Shown here in pieces: positions 44,684 through 52,223 of a DNA stretch of 64,000 nt; the stretch's first letter is position 1, and the number at the start of each line of letters is the position of its first letter. The stretch comes from Allobogoriella alba. Its GTDB lineage: Bacteria > Actinomycetota > Actinomycetes > Actinomycetales > Actinomycetaceae. Below the pieces are notes generated by a model, which did no database searches, was not told where the DNA came from, and saw nothing but the letters and a program-made list of their open reading frames with translations. The stretch lies in NCBI RefSeq assembly GCF_042665525.1, contig NZ_JBHTCQ010000002.1, positions 434,001 to 498,000 on the forward strand, read 5' to 3'. Made by a program: the position numbers and the translations under genes.

Positions 44684-46018
44684 GTGAACGCTGTTGCGAA
44701 CTTCTTCACCCGTCTGGTGAACCGGTACCTCCCGGACCCGCTGGTCATTGCGATCGGGCTGACGGTCTTCACGGTGCTCCTGGCCATCGCCTTCCAGGGC
44801 ACGAGCCCCGTGGACGCGGTCCGGTACTGGGGCGACGGCTTCTGGGACCTGCTCGAGTTCACGATGCAGATGACCGTCGTGCTGCTCTCGGGCTATATCC
44901 TCGCCAAGACACCGCTGGTCGACGGGCTGCTGGACCGCCTGACCGGCCGCATCTCCTCCCCGCGCGCAGCCATTGTCGTCGCGACGCTCGTCGGCGCCGT
45001 CGGCAGCTGGATCAACTGGGGCTTCGGCCTCGTGATGGGCGGCATCGTCGCTCAGAAGCTCGCCATGAACGTACGCGGTCTGCACTACCCCCTGGCCATC
45101 GCCGCGGGTTACTCCGGCTTCGCGCTCTACGGGATCGGACTCTCGGGCTCCGTCCCGCTCCTCATCGCCACGCCCGGTCACTTCCTCGAGGACCGGATCG
45201 GGATCGTCCCGCTCGGGGACACGGTCTTCTCACCGGTCCTGCTCCTCACCTCCCTCGCCGTCGTCCTCCTGCTGCCACTCTTCAACACGCTGCTGCTCCC
45301 CAAGGACCCGGCCAAGGTCGTCGAGATCGACCGGTCGACGGTTCCTGCGCCGCCCTCGATCGACCGGGACGCACTGAGCGAGCGGACTCTCGGTCAGCGG
45401 ATGAACGACAGCCCGTGGGTCGGCATCGTCATCGGGGCGATGGCACTCCTCTACGCCATCCTCTACTTCACCGACGGCGGCACGCTCGACCTGAACGCGG
45501 TGAACTTCATCTTCCTGTTCCTCGGCATCACCCTCTTCGCCCGACCGTCGCGCTTCCTGGCCGCCGTCGCCGACGGCATCAGGACCATCGCCGGGATCGT
45601 GATCCAGTACCCCTTCTACTCCGGCATCATGGGCGTGCTCGTCGGATCTGGACTGGTGGTCGCGTTCGCGAACGCGTTCAGCGAGTTCTCCAGCGGGCAG
45701 ACCCTGCCGCTCTGGTCTTTCGTCTCCGCCGGGTTCATCAACATCCTTGCCCCCTCCGGCGGCGGCCAGTGGGCGGTGCAGGGTCCCGTCATGGTCGAGG
45801 CGGCACAGTCGCTGGGCGCCGATGTCGCCGCGACGGCCCTGGCCGTGCAGATCGGTGACCAGTGGACCAACATGATCCAGCCGTTCTGGATCCTGCCCGT
45901 CCTGGCCATCTCCGGACTGAAGCTTCGCGACGTGATGGGCTATCTGGTCCTCGTCCTTGTCTTCCTGGGGCTGATCTTCGGCACGGCCGTCACCGTCTGG
46001 GGGTTCATCTCGGCATGA
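44684..46018 (+). CDS. AtoE-like short-chain fatty acid/carboxylate transporter
   Basis: A 444-residue membrane protein with about 10-12 helices. Family motifs are LVNRYLPDPLVIAIGLTVF, YWGDGFWDLLEFTMQMTVVL, GSWINWGFGLVMGGIVAQKL and APSGGGQWAVQGPVMVEAA. GTG 44684 is chosen, preceded by GAGGGAGA; GTG 44654 is possible. The family is linked to short-chain fatty acid uptake (AtoE in E. coli). It is first in a six-gene operon whose enzymes fit catabolism of a hydroxylated or cyclic organic acid, so it probably imports that acid. Its stop overlaps the next start (ATGA). Confidence 0.88.
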   Translation: MNAVANFFTRLVNRYLPDPLVIAIGLTVFTVLLAIAFQGTSPVDAVRYWGDGFWDLLEFTMQMTVVLLSGYILAKTPLVDGLLDRLTGRISSPRAAIVVATLVGAVGSWINWGFGLVMGGIVAQKLAMNVRGLHYPLAIAAGYSGFALYGIGLSGSVPLLIATPGHFLEDRIGIVPLGDTVFSPVLLLTSLAVVLLLPLFNTLLLPKDPAKVVEIDRSTVPAPPSIDRDALSERTLGQRMNDSPWVGIVIGAMALLYAILYFTDGGTLDLNAVNFIFLFLGITLFARPSRFLAAVADGIRTIAGIVIQYPFYSGIMGVLVGSGLVVAFANAFSEFSSGQTLPLWSFVSAGFINILAPSGGGQWAVQGPVMVEAAQSLGADVAATALAVQIGDQWTNMIQPFWILPVLAISGLKLRDVMGYLVLVLVFLGLIFGTAVTVWGFISA

Positions 46019-47061
46019 TCCTGCGGTGGAACCGGCGGCCGGAGGGTTCGACCTGGGGCGACTTCGGCGCGGACGACGTCCTCGGGCGGCTCAATCTGCT
46101 CACGCCCGAAAAGGTTCGGGAGGGCGTCGCGGAGGTCCGTGAAGGGCTTGCGATCCCGCTGAGTCTCCCGCTCGACCGGCCCGGCGGTCCGGTGCTGAAC
46201 CCGAGCCGGCGCCCGCCGGTCGTGCGCCCGACGTTGCGGCGCGGACGGGTCAACCTGAACTGTGCCATGTCGGAGCTCGAGCCGGGTCTCACCGACGTCA
46301 TGTGCGACGACCTCGTTGTCCTGCACACGCAGTACTCGACCCAGTGGGACTCGTTGGCCCACGTCGGTTCGATGTTCGACGTCGAGGGCGACGGAACTCC
46401 GCGACCGGTCTACTACAACGGTTTCCGGGCGGGCGAGGACATCGTCGGACCCGCGACGCCGGAGCATGCGGGCGCCGACTCGCTGCCCGGTCCGAGCACG
46501 AGCTCGGCAGGGCCGCTCGGGATCGACACGATCGCACAGACCGCCGTGCAGGGACGCGGGGTGCTGCTCGACCTGCGCGCGCATCTCGGCGATGCCCGGC
46601 AGCCGGTCGCACACGCTCAGCTGACCGAGATCATGGCGGCCGACGACGTCGTCGTCGAACCGGGGGACATCCTGGTCCTACACACCGGCTTCGCGCAGCA
46701 CGTCCTGGACATGGGTGAGGAGATCGACGCCGAGGCGCTCGACCGGGTCGGCGCCGGGCTCGACGGACGCGACCCTGAGCTCCTCGAGTGGGTGACGGAC
46801 TCGGGCGTGGCCGCGATCGTGGCGGACAACTACGCCGTCGAGGTCTTCCCCGCGCGCGCCGTCGACGGGCCGGCATCCTTCCTTCCACTGCACGAGCACT
46901 GCCTGTTCCGGCTCGGCGTCCCCCTCGGCGAGCTGTGGTACGTCACCGAGCTGGCCGCGGCCCTGAGGGAACGCCGCCGCTCACGGTTCCTGCTGACCGC
47001 GCCGCCGCTCAGGCTCCCCGGGGCCGTTGCATCTCCGCTCACCCCGGTGGCGACGCTGTGA
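46015..47061 (+). CDS. Cyclase-family (kynurenine-formamidase-like) hydrolase
   Basis: A 348-residue protein of the putative cyclase fold. The metal-site region reads LHTQYSTQWDSLAHVGSMFD, where the family has HxGTHxDxPxH. The second part includes VVEPGDILVLHTGF and PLHEHCLFRLGVPLGE, the usual C-terminal His segments. Such proteins hydrolyse amide or lactone bonds, as in kynurenine formamidase and isatin hydrolase. It starts inside the transporter stop and is followed by an SDR with the same overlap, so it acts in the pathway of the imported acid, perhaps ring or lactone opening. Confidence 0.82.
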   Translation: MILRWNRRPEGSTWGDFGADDVLGRLNLLTPEKVREGVAEVREGLAIPLSLPLDRPGGPVLNPSRRPPVVRPTLRRGRVNLNCAMSELEPGLTDVMCDDLVVLHTQYSTQWDSLAHVGSMFDVEGDGTPRPVYYNGFRAGEDIVGPATPEHAGADSLPGPSTSSAGPLGIDTIAQTAVQGRGVLLDLRAHLGDARQPVAHAQLTEIMAADDVVVEPGDILVLHTGFAQHVLDMGEEIDAEALDRVGAGLDGRDPELLEWVTDSGVAAIVADNYAVEVFPARAVDGPASFLPLHEHCLFRLGVPLGELWYVTELAAALRERRRSRFLLTAPPLRLPGAVASPLTPVATL

Positions 47062-47753
47062 GCGACCGTGTCCTCATCACCGGCGGGGCGAACGGCATCG
47101 GCGCTGCGATCGCCGCGCGGGGCCGCGCCGACGGGTTCGACGTCGTCGTCGCGGACCGCGCCGGAGGCGACGTCGTCGTCGACCTGACCGACGTGGACGC
47201 GACGCGTGCCGCTCTCGAGACGGAGCTGGCCCGCGGGCCGATCACCCGCCTCGTCAACAACGTGGGCGCCGTGTTCCCGGCAGCGGTGGAGGAGCAGCGC
47301 CCCGAGGAGATGCAGGCTGCCTGGGACCTCAACGTCCGGCCTGCGCTGACCTGCATGCAGGCGCTGCTGCCCGGCATGAAGGCGGCCGGCTTCGGACGAG
47401 TCGTGAACGTCTCGTCCCGGGCCGCTCTGGGCAAGGAGCTGCGAACGGCGTACAGCGCGACCAAGGCCGCGCTCCTGGGCATGACGCGCACCTGGGCGCT
47501 GGAGCTGGCTGGGCACGGGATCACGGTGAACGCCGTGGGGCCCGGCCCGATCGCGACGGACCTCTTCGAGCGGGCCAACCCGCCCGACAGCCCGCGGACC
47601 CGCGCGATCGTCGAGGCGGTGCCGGTGGGGCGGATCGGCCGGCCGGAGGACGTCGCACACGCCGTCGCCTACTTCCTCGACTCCGGCAGCGGATTCGTCA
47701 CGGGACAGACGCTGTACGTGTGCGGCGGGCTCACGGTGGGGCTGAGCGAATGA
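47058..47753 (+). CDS. Short-chain dehydrogenase/reductase (SDR)
   Basis: A 231-residue SDR with TGGANGIG (8-15), LVNNVG (65-70), catalytic Ser119/120, Tyr132 and Lys136 (YSATK), and C-terminal GQTLYVCGGLTVG. The GTG start overlaps the cyclase stop (GTGA) and its own stop overlaps the next gene (ATGA). It likely oxidises a hydroxyl group of the operon's substrate with NAD(P). Confidence 0.88.
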   Translation: MSDRVLITGGANGIGAAIAARGRADGFDVVVADRAGGDVVVDLTDVDATRAALETELARGPITRLVNNVGAVFPAAVEEQRPEEMQAAWDLNVRPALTCMQALLPGMKAAGFGRVVNVSSRAALGKELRTAYSATKAALLGMTRTWALELAGHGITVNAVGPGPIATDLFERANPPDSPRTRAIVEAVPVGRIGRPEDVAHAVAYFLDSGSGFVTGQTLYVCGGLTVGLSE

Positions 47754-48715
47754 CGGCCGGCACTGGTGATGCGGGGCAGCTCACTGTCGGTGTCCTCGGC
47801 GGCGGCGCGCTCGGCCTCGGCTTCGCTCTCCGCGTGGCGCTCTCTCGCCATGTTGCCCTCGTCTACGAGCCCGACGAGTCACGACGGGGTGAGCTGGGCG
47901 AGGAGCTGGCGGACCGACTGGCGACCCTCGGGCGGTACAACCTCCTCGACGAGACGCCGGCCACGGTCGCGCGTCGCGTCGTCATCGTCCGCGGACTCGC
48001 CGAGGCCATCCGTGGCAGCGCCCTCGTGCAGGAGTGCGTTGCCGAGGATCTCGATATCAAGCGCGCCGTGGTCGCGGACGCGGCTGCGGATCTCGGGGAG
48101 CGCACGCCGATGGCGAGCTCCTCCTCGGCTATCGGACCGTCGCGGATCTTCTCCGCCTCAGCGGTCGAGGACCGCGGTCTCGTGGGGCATCCCCTGAACC
48201 CGCCCCACTTGATTCCCGTGGTGGAGGTGGTGCCCTCGCCGATGACGGACCCGCGCGTCACCTCCCGCGCGGAGGAGGTGTATCGGGCCATGGGCATGCG
48301 GCCGGTGCTGGTGCACAAGGAGGTCGACGGATTCGTGACCAACCGTCTGCAGGCGGCACTGCTGCGCGAGGCCTACCACCTCGTCGCGGACGGCGTGGTA
48401 GCGCCTGACGACGTCGACGCGCTCGTTCGTGACGGCCTTGGTCGACGGTGGTGCTTCATGGGGCCGTTCGAGACCGCCGACCTGAACACCCGTGGAGGCA
48501 TCGCCACGCACGCCGAGCGGCTGGGACCGGCGTACGCCCGCTTCGGAAGGGAGCGCGAGGGCCAGGACCCGTGGCGCACCGGTGCCGTTGAGGAGGTCAC
48601 GGCGGCGAGGCGCGAGATCCTTTCTCTCGAGGACTGGCCGGAGCGGGTCCGGTGGCGGGACGAGGAGATAGTCCGGCGAATGGCGCGTCGGCTGGCCGTG
48701 GAACAGGAGGAGTGA
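47750..48715 (+). CDS. 3-hydroxyacyl-CoA-dehydrogenase-family enzyme
   Basis: A 321-residue protein with an N-terminal NAD-binding fold (VGVLGGGALGLGFA near 13-26; ASSSSAIGPSRI) and a C-terminal dimerisation domain. VGHPLNPPHLIPVVEVVPS and EVDGFVTNRLQAALLREAYHLV are typical of L-gulonate 3-dehydrogenase/lambda-crystallin and carnitine-dehydrogenase-like members, which act on free hydroxyacids rather than CoA esters. This fits an operon lacking CoA ligase or thiolase genes. ATG 47750 overlaps the SDR stop. Confidence 0.86.
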   Translation: MTAGTGDAGQLTVGVLGGGALGLGFALRVALSRHVALVYEPDESRRGELGEELADRLATLGRYNLLDETPATVARRVVIVRGLAEAIRGSALVQECVAEDLDIKRAVVADAAADLGERTPMASSSSAIGPSRIFSASAVEDRGLVGHPLNPPHLIPVVEVVPSPMTDPRVTSRAEEVYRAMGMRPVLVHKEVDGFVTNRLQAALLREAYHLVADGVVAPDDVDALVRDGLGRRWCFMGPFETADLNTRGGIATHAERLGPAYARFGREREGQDPWRTGAVEEVTAARREILSLEDWPERVRWRDEEIVRRMARRLAVEQEE

Positions 48716-48720
48716 GGACT

Positions 48721-49017
48721 ATGCCGTACCTGGTCGAGACCTTCGACAAGCCCGCATCCGGCGCGTTGCGCGAGCAACTGCGGCCGGAGCACCTGAACTT
48801 CCTCGACGCTCACCGGCACATCCTGCTGGCGTGCGGCGCCAAGCTCTCCGACGACGGAGAGTCGGCCGACGGCGGCATCTACCTGCTCGATGTCGACACC
48901 AGAGGCGAGGCCGAGGAGTTCATCGCACAGGATCCGTTTACCCGGGGTGACCTTTTCGAACGCGTCGAGGTTCGGCGGTGGCGGAAGGCGTACCTCGCCG
49001 GCGAGCGCTTCATCTGA
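48721..49017 (+). CDS. YciI-family protein
   Basis: A 98-residue ferredoxin-like protein: MPYLVETFDKP, the His pair in LNFLDAHRHILLACGA, and EEFIAQDPFTRGDLFERVEV with the conserved DPF and closing RxWRK. YciI proteins are small dimeric enzymes or accessory proteins related to dechlorinases and muconolactone isomerases. It begins five bases after the dehydrogenase stop with GGAGGAGTG upstream. It probably catalyses an isomerisation or elimination step in the same pathway. Confidence 0.82.
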   Translation: MPYLVETFDKPASGALREQLRPEHLNFLDAHRHILLACGAKLSDDGESADGGIYLLDVDTRGEAEEFIAQDPFTRGDLFERVEVRRWRKAYLAGERFI

Positions 49018-49051
49018 CGGCCGGTCGAGGTTCTGATCGAAGGGAGACCAC

Positions 49052-49330
49052 ATGCTCTACCTCGTTCGCATGGACGTGGACATCCCCGACGCCGTAGGCC
49101 TCGAGGAGGCTGATGCGTTGAAGGCCAGGGAGAAGGCCTACTCGCAGGAGCTTCAGCGTGGCGGCGAGTGGGTCGGCATCTGGCGGGTTGTCGGTGAGTA
49201 CGCGAACTACTCGCTCTTCGACGTCGACTCGCACGACCGACTCCATGAGATCTTGTCGAACCTGCCGTTGTTCCCCTACATGACGATCCAGGTCACCGCT
49301 CTCGCCACCCACCCCTCGGCGATCGGCTGA
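49052..49330 (+). CDS. Muconolactone delta-isomerase-like protein
   Basis: A 92-residue protein. MLYLVRMDVDIPD, LKAREKAYSQELQRGGEWVG, IWRVVGEYANYSLFDVDSHD and LHEILSNLPLFPYMTIQVTA match the muconolactone isomerase (CatC) family almost end to end. ATG 49052 follows AAGGGAGA. Classical partners (CatA, CatB, PcaD) are absent, so the substrate is probably another lactone or enol acid. Last gene of the six-gene operon. Confidence 0.85.
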   Translation: MLYLVRMDVDIPDAVGLEEADALKAREKAYSQELQRGGEWVGIWRVVGEYANYSLFDVDSHDRLHEILSNLPLFPYMTIQVTALATHPSAIG

Positions 49331-49361
49331 GCGGAGCTGCTCGGCTGCCAGTCCGGCCGTG

Positions 49362-50912
49362 CTAGCCCGGGAGTGCTGCGATCGTGCGCACGGTCTCCAC
49401 GGTGTCCGCCTCGGCGGCCGTCTTGTCGTCGCGGTACCGCAGCACCCGGGCGAACCGCAGCGCCATCCCGCCGGGGTAGCGCGACGATCGCTGCACCCCG
49501 TCGAACGCGATCTCGACCACCTGCTCCGGCCGCAGAGTGACCACCCAACCGTCATCGGAGACCTCGAGCTCGCGGAAGCGCTCGGTCTGCCAGGCGAGCA
49601 TCTCGTCGGTCATCCCCTTGAACGTCTTGCCCAGCATCGTGAACCCGTCGCCGTCCCGCGCGCCCAGGTGGATGTTCGACAGCCACCCCCGCCGCCTGCC
49701 GGAGCCCCGCTCGACCGCGAGGACCACGAGGTCAAGCGTGTGCCGCGGCTTCACCTTGATCCACGCCGAGCCACGCCGACCCGCGTCGTAGGCGGAGTCG
49801 AGCTTCTTCAGCACCAGGCCCTCGTGACCTGCGGCGACCAGATCCGTGAAGAACTCCTGGATCTCCTCAGCGTCCGCGGTCACCCGCCGGGGGATCCGCG
49901 ACTCCTCGGGCACGAGCTCCTCGAGCACTGCGAACCGGTCGCGCGCCGGGGAGTCGATGAGGTCGGTCCCGTCCCGGTGGAGCACGTCGAAGAAGAACAC
50001 GCTGAGCGGGACCTCCTCCCGCAGGGCGGCGCCGTCGCGGCTCATGGTGCGGGATCCGGTCTCCTGGAACGGTCGCGGGCGGCCGGCCTCGTCGAGCGCC
50101 ACTGCCTCGCCGTCGAGCACGACGGCATCGCTCGCCAGGCCGAGCGCCGCCTCGACCACCTCGGGGACGCGGTCCGTGATGTCGTCCAGGGACCTGGTGA
50201 ACACGGCGACGTCGTCCCCGCGCCGGTGGACCTGTACCCGGATGCCGTCGATCTTCGCGTCGGCGGCCACCGGCACCGCGCCGCCCGTGCCGTCGCCGAG
50301 CTTCTCGAACGCCTCGGAGACGTCCGTGGCGGAGGCTGCCAGCATCGGACGCACGGGACGGCCGACCTCGAGGCGGAACGACTCCAGCGCCCCCGCCCCG
50401 CCGGAGAGGGCCGCCTGAGCGATGGGACCGGACAACGCGCTGAACATGGCGGCGCGGCGGACCGACCCGATCGGGACCTCCGCGGCAGCGGCGATGGCAT
50501 CCAGCAGCAGCGAGTCGAGCGCTCCCTGCCGGAGCTCGCCGACGATGAGCGCGCGCAGGTAGTCCTGCTCCGCGGCGGTCGCCGCCGCGAACAGCTCGGC
50601 GACGGCGGAGGCACGGGCGGCGTGGGAGCCCGCGCCGGCCAGGGCGGCGGTCCGCTCGAGCGCGGCGTCGACGTCGCCCGGCGTCAGTGTCGCGGACCCG
50701 GCCGGCTGCGGAAGGTCCGTGAGGCTGCGCCAGCCGATCCCGGTGCGCCGCTGCCGCGGCCGGCCCGAGAGGTAGGACGCCGCGATCTCCACCTGCGGCG
50801 GTGGCCCGGCCGCGGCCGAGCGCAGCGCCTCGGCCAGCAGCTCCCGCTTGCGCAGCCGAGATCGCGTCGCGGACAACGCCGCGTGCGTGGCCACCAGGTC
50901 GGCGAGGAGCAC
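49362..50912 (-). CDS. ATP-dependent DNA ligase (LigB type)
   Basis: A 516-residue ligase. The N-terminal DNA-binding domain spans about 1-200. The adenylation domain has the AMP-accepting Lys220 in KIDGIRVQ, then LDGEAVALD (motif III), SVFFFDVLH (IIIa), EGLVLKKLD (IV) and AWIKVKP (V); the OB-fold domain is C-terminal. It resembles the mycobacterial LigB group rather than LigC/LigD. The GTG start reads VLLADLVATH. It is transcribed divergently from an alkylbase DNA glycosylase across a 111-base gap, suggesting a shared repair context. The essential NAD-dependent LigA would be elsewhere. Confidence 0.93.
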   Translation of the reverse strand: MLLADLVATHAALSATRSRLRKRELLAEALRSAAAGPPPQVEIAASYLSGRPRQRRTGIGWRSLTDLPQPAGSATLTPGDVDAALERTAALAGAGSHAARASAVAELFAAATAAEQDYLRALIVGELRQGALDSLLLDAIAAAAEVPIGSVRRAAMFSALSGPIAQAALSGGAGALESFRLEVGRPVRPMLAASATDVSEAFEKLGDGTGGAVPVAADAKIDGIRVQVHRRGDDVAVFTRSLDDITDRVPEVVEAALGLASDAVVLDGEAVALDEAGRPRPFQETGSRTMSRDGAALREEVPLSVFFFDVLHRDGTDLIDSPARDRFAVLEELVPEESRIPRRVTADAEEIQEFFTDLVAAGHEGLVLKKLDSAYDAGRRGSAWIKVKPRHTLDLVVLAVERGSGRRRGWLSNIHLGARDGDGFTMLGKTFKGMTDEMLAWQTERFRELEVSDDGWVVTLRPEQVVEIAFDGVQRSSRYPGGMALRFARVLRYRDDKTAAEADTVETVRTIAALPG

Positions 50913-51010
50913 GGCACGATCCTGGCACGTCGCCCCCACACGGTCCCGCCGTCGGCCTCGCGCACCCCGGACGACGCACCGCAGGCGACGCACGCGTCGG
51001 CGGCCCTCCC

Positions 51011-51016
51011 TACGCT
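51011..51016 (+). promoter_or_regulatory. Predicted -10 element of the leaderless DNA glycosylase gene
   Basis: TACGCT ends seven bases before GTG 51024; no ribosome site is present. The gap 50913-51023 also has to carry the ligase promoter in the other direction. Confidence 0.4.
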
Positions 51017-51023
51017 GGACGGC

Positions 51024-51959
51024 GTGCCCTCCCCACCGCCCGCACCCGACGCCGAGCACGTCTGGGAGCCGGACTGGCCGCTCCGGCCCGGCCCGACCCT
51101 CGGCGCGCTGCGGCACGGCCCGGCGGACCCCACCGTCCGCGCCGGGTCCGGCGTCTGGTGGCGCGGCGTCCGCACGCCCGAGGGGACCGCGACGCTGCGG
51201 CTCGACCTCGGTGGCGCAACCGTCCGCGCCGCGGCGTGGGGAGCCGGTGCCGCCTGGGCTGTCGCAGCTGTCCCGAGCTGGCTGGGTGCCAACGACGACG
51301 CCGCCGGCTTCGAGCCCGGCCGGCATCCCGTCGTCGCGCGGCTGGCGCGGCGTTTCCCCGGACTCCGGCTGCCCCGTACCGGACTTGTCATGGACTCCCT
51401 GGTCCCCGCGGTCATCGAGCAGAAGGTCACCGGCACGGAGGCGTTCGCCGGCTACCGGCGGCTCGTGCACCGCTTCGGAGAGCGTGCCCCGGGGCCGGGG
51501 GACCAGCTGCGGCTGCGGGTGGCGCCCTCGGCGGAGGTCCTGGCGCGGATCCCGTCCCACGAGTGGCTGCGGCTCGGCATCACGCCGGCACGCAGCCGCA
51601 CGCTCCGCGGTGCCGCGCGGGTGGGGCCGTCACTCGAACGGGCCGCCACGGTGGACTCCGCCGAGGCGGACCGGCGGCTGAGGTCGCTGCCCGGCATCGG
51701 CCCGTGGACGTCGGCCGAGGTACGCGTCCGTACGCACGGCGACCCCGACGCCGTGAGCTTCGGCGACGCGAACGTCTCCCGTGACGTCGGCTGGGCCCTC
51801 ACCGGCCGCTACGGCGTCGACGACGACGGGCTGGCCGAGCTGCTCGAGCCCTTCCGTCCGCACCGGTACCGCGTGCAGCGTCTGGTGGAGCTGGCCGGTC
51901 TGCGCCAGCCGCGGCGAGGTCCCCGCATGCCGCTGCGCACCCACCTCCCGACCGGCTGA
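51024..51959 (+). CDS. HhH-GPD DNA glycosylase (AlkA-like, 3-methyladenine)
   Basis: A 311-residue glycosylase. The N-terminal part is variable. Helix-hairpin-helix LRSLPGIGPWTSAEVR (219-234) is followed by the candidate catalytic Asp248 in VSFGDANVSRDVG. An earlier helix carries LVPAVIEQKVTGTEAFAGYR, typical of AlkA-type enzymes that remove alkylated purines. GTG 51024 appears leaderless. It is divergent to a DNA ligase gene, consistent with base-excision repair. Confidence 0.88.
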   Translation: MPSPPPAPDAEHVWEPDWPLRPGPTLGALRHGPADPTVRAGSGVWWRGVRTPEGTATLRLDLGGATVRAAAWGAGAAWAVAAVPSWLGANDDAAGFEPGRHPVVARLARRFPGLRLPRTGLVMDSLVPAVIEQKVTGTEAFAGYRRLVHRFGERAPGPGDQLRLRVAPSAEVLARIPSHEWLRLGITPARSRTLRGAARVGPSLERAATVDSAEADRRLRSLPGIGPWTSAEVRVRTHGDPDAVSFGDANVSRDVGWALTGRYGVDDDGLAELLEPFRPHRYRVQRLVELAGLRQPRRGPRMPLRTHLPTG

Positions 51960-52049
51960 CGAACACACCACCGTCCGAGCGCACCACCCGTCCGAGCCCA
52001 CCCGCGAACGCAACGCCGAGGGACCGCCCGACCGGCCCGCGGCACGGTG

Positions 52050-52078
52050 TTGACACCTCGCGCCGGGAACCCTAACGT
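52050..52078 (+). promoter_or_regulatory. Strong promoter of the CUT2/GH172 operon
   Basis: TTGACA (52050-52055), a 17-base spacer, TAACGT (52073-52078): one of the best consensus promoters in the window. It lies about 146 bases before the ATPase start. The rest of the gap 51960-52223 is featureless except for the operator next to it. Confidence 0.7.
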
Positions 52079-52094
52079 CATCCCGCAACGGTCA

Positions 52095-52106
52095 GTAATC
52101 GATTTC
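52095..52106 (+). promoter_or_regulatory. LacI-type operator, copy 1 of 3 (GAAAnCGnTTAC family)
   Basis: GTAATCGATTTC, the reverse complement of GAAATCGATTAC. It starts 17 bases after the -10 box, where a bound repressor would block elongation or initiation. Near-identical sites occur at 60114 and 61961. Confidence 0.7.
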
Positions 52107-52223
52107 CATCGACGTGCGCAGCGCTGGCCGGTACACAGACGTACGAACCCCGCCGCGCCACGCCGTCGTGATCGCGTCCGCCCCGGGGTCCCGTCGGAAC
52201 GGCCCGCAACGAGGGGGAGGGAC

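Noticed and set aside
49052..49330. A classical catechol (beta-ketoadipate) pathway based on the muconolactone-isomerase-like gene
   Set aside because: No catechol dioxygenase, muconate cycloisomerase or enol-lactone hydrolase is present; the neighbours are an AtoE transporter, cyclase and dehydrogenases.
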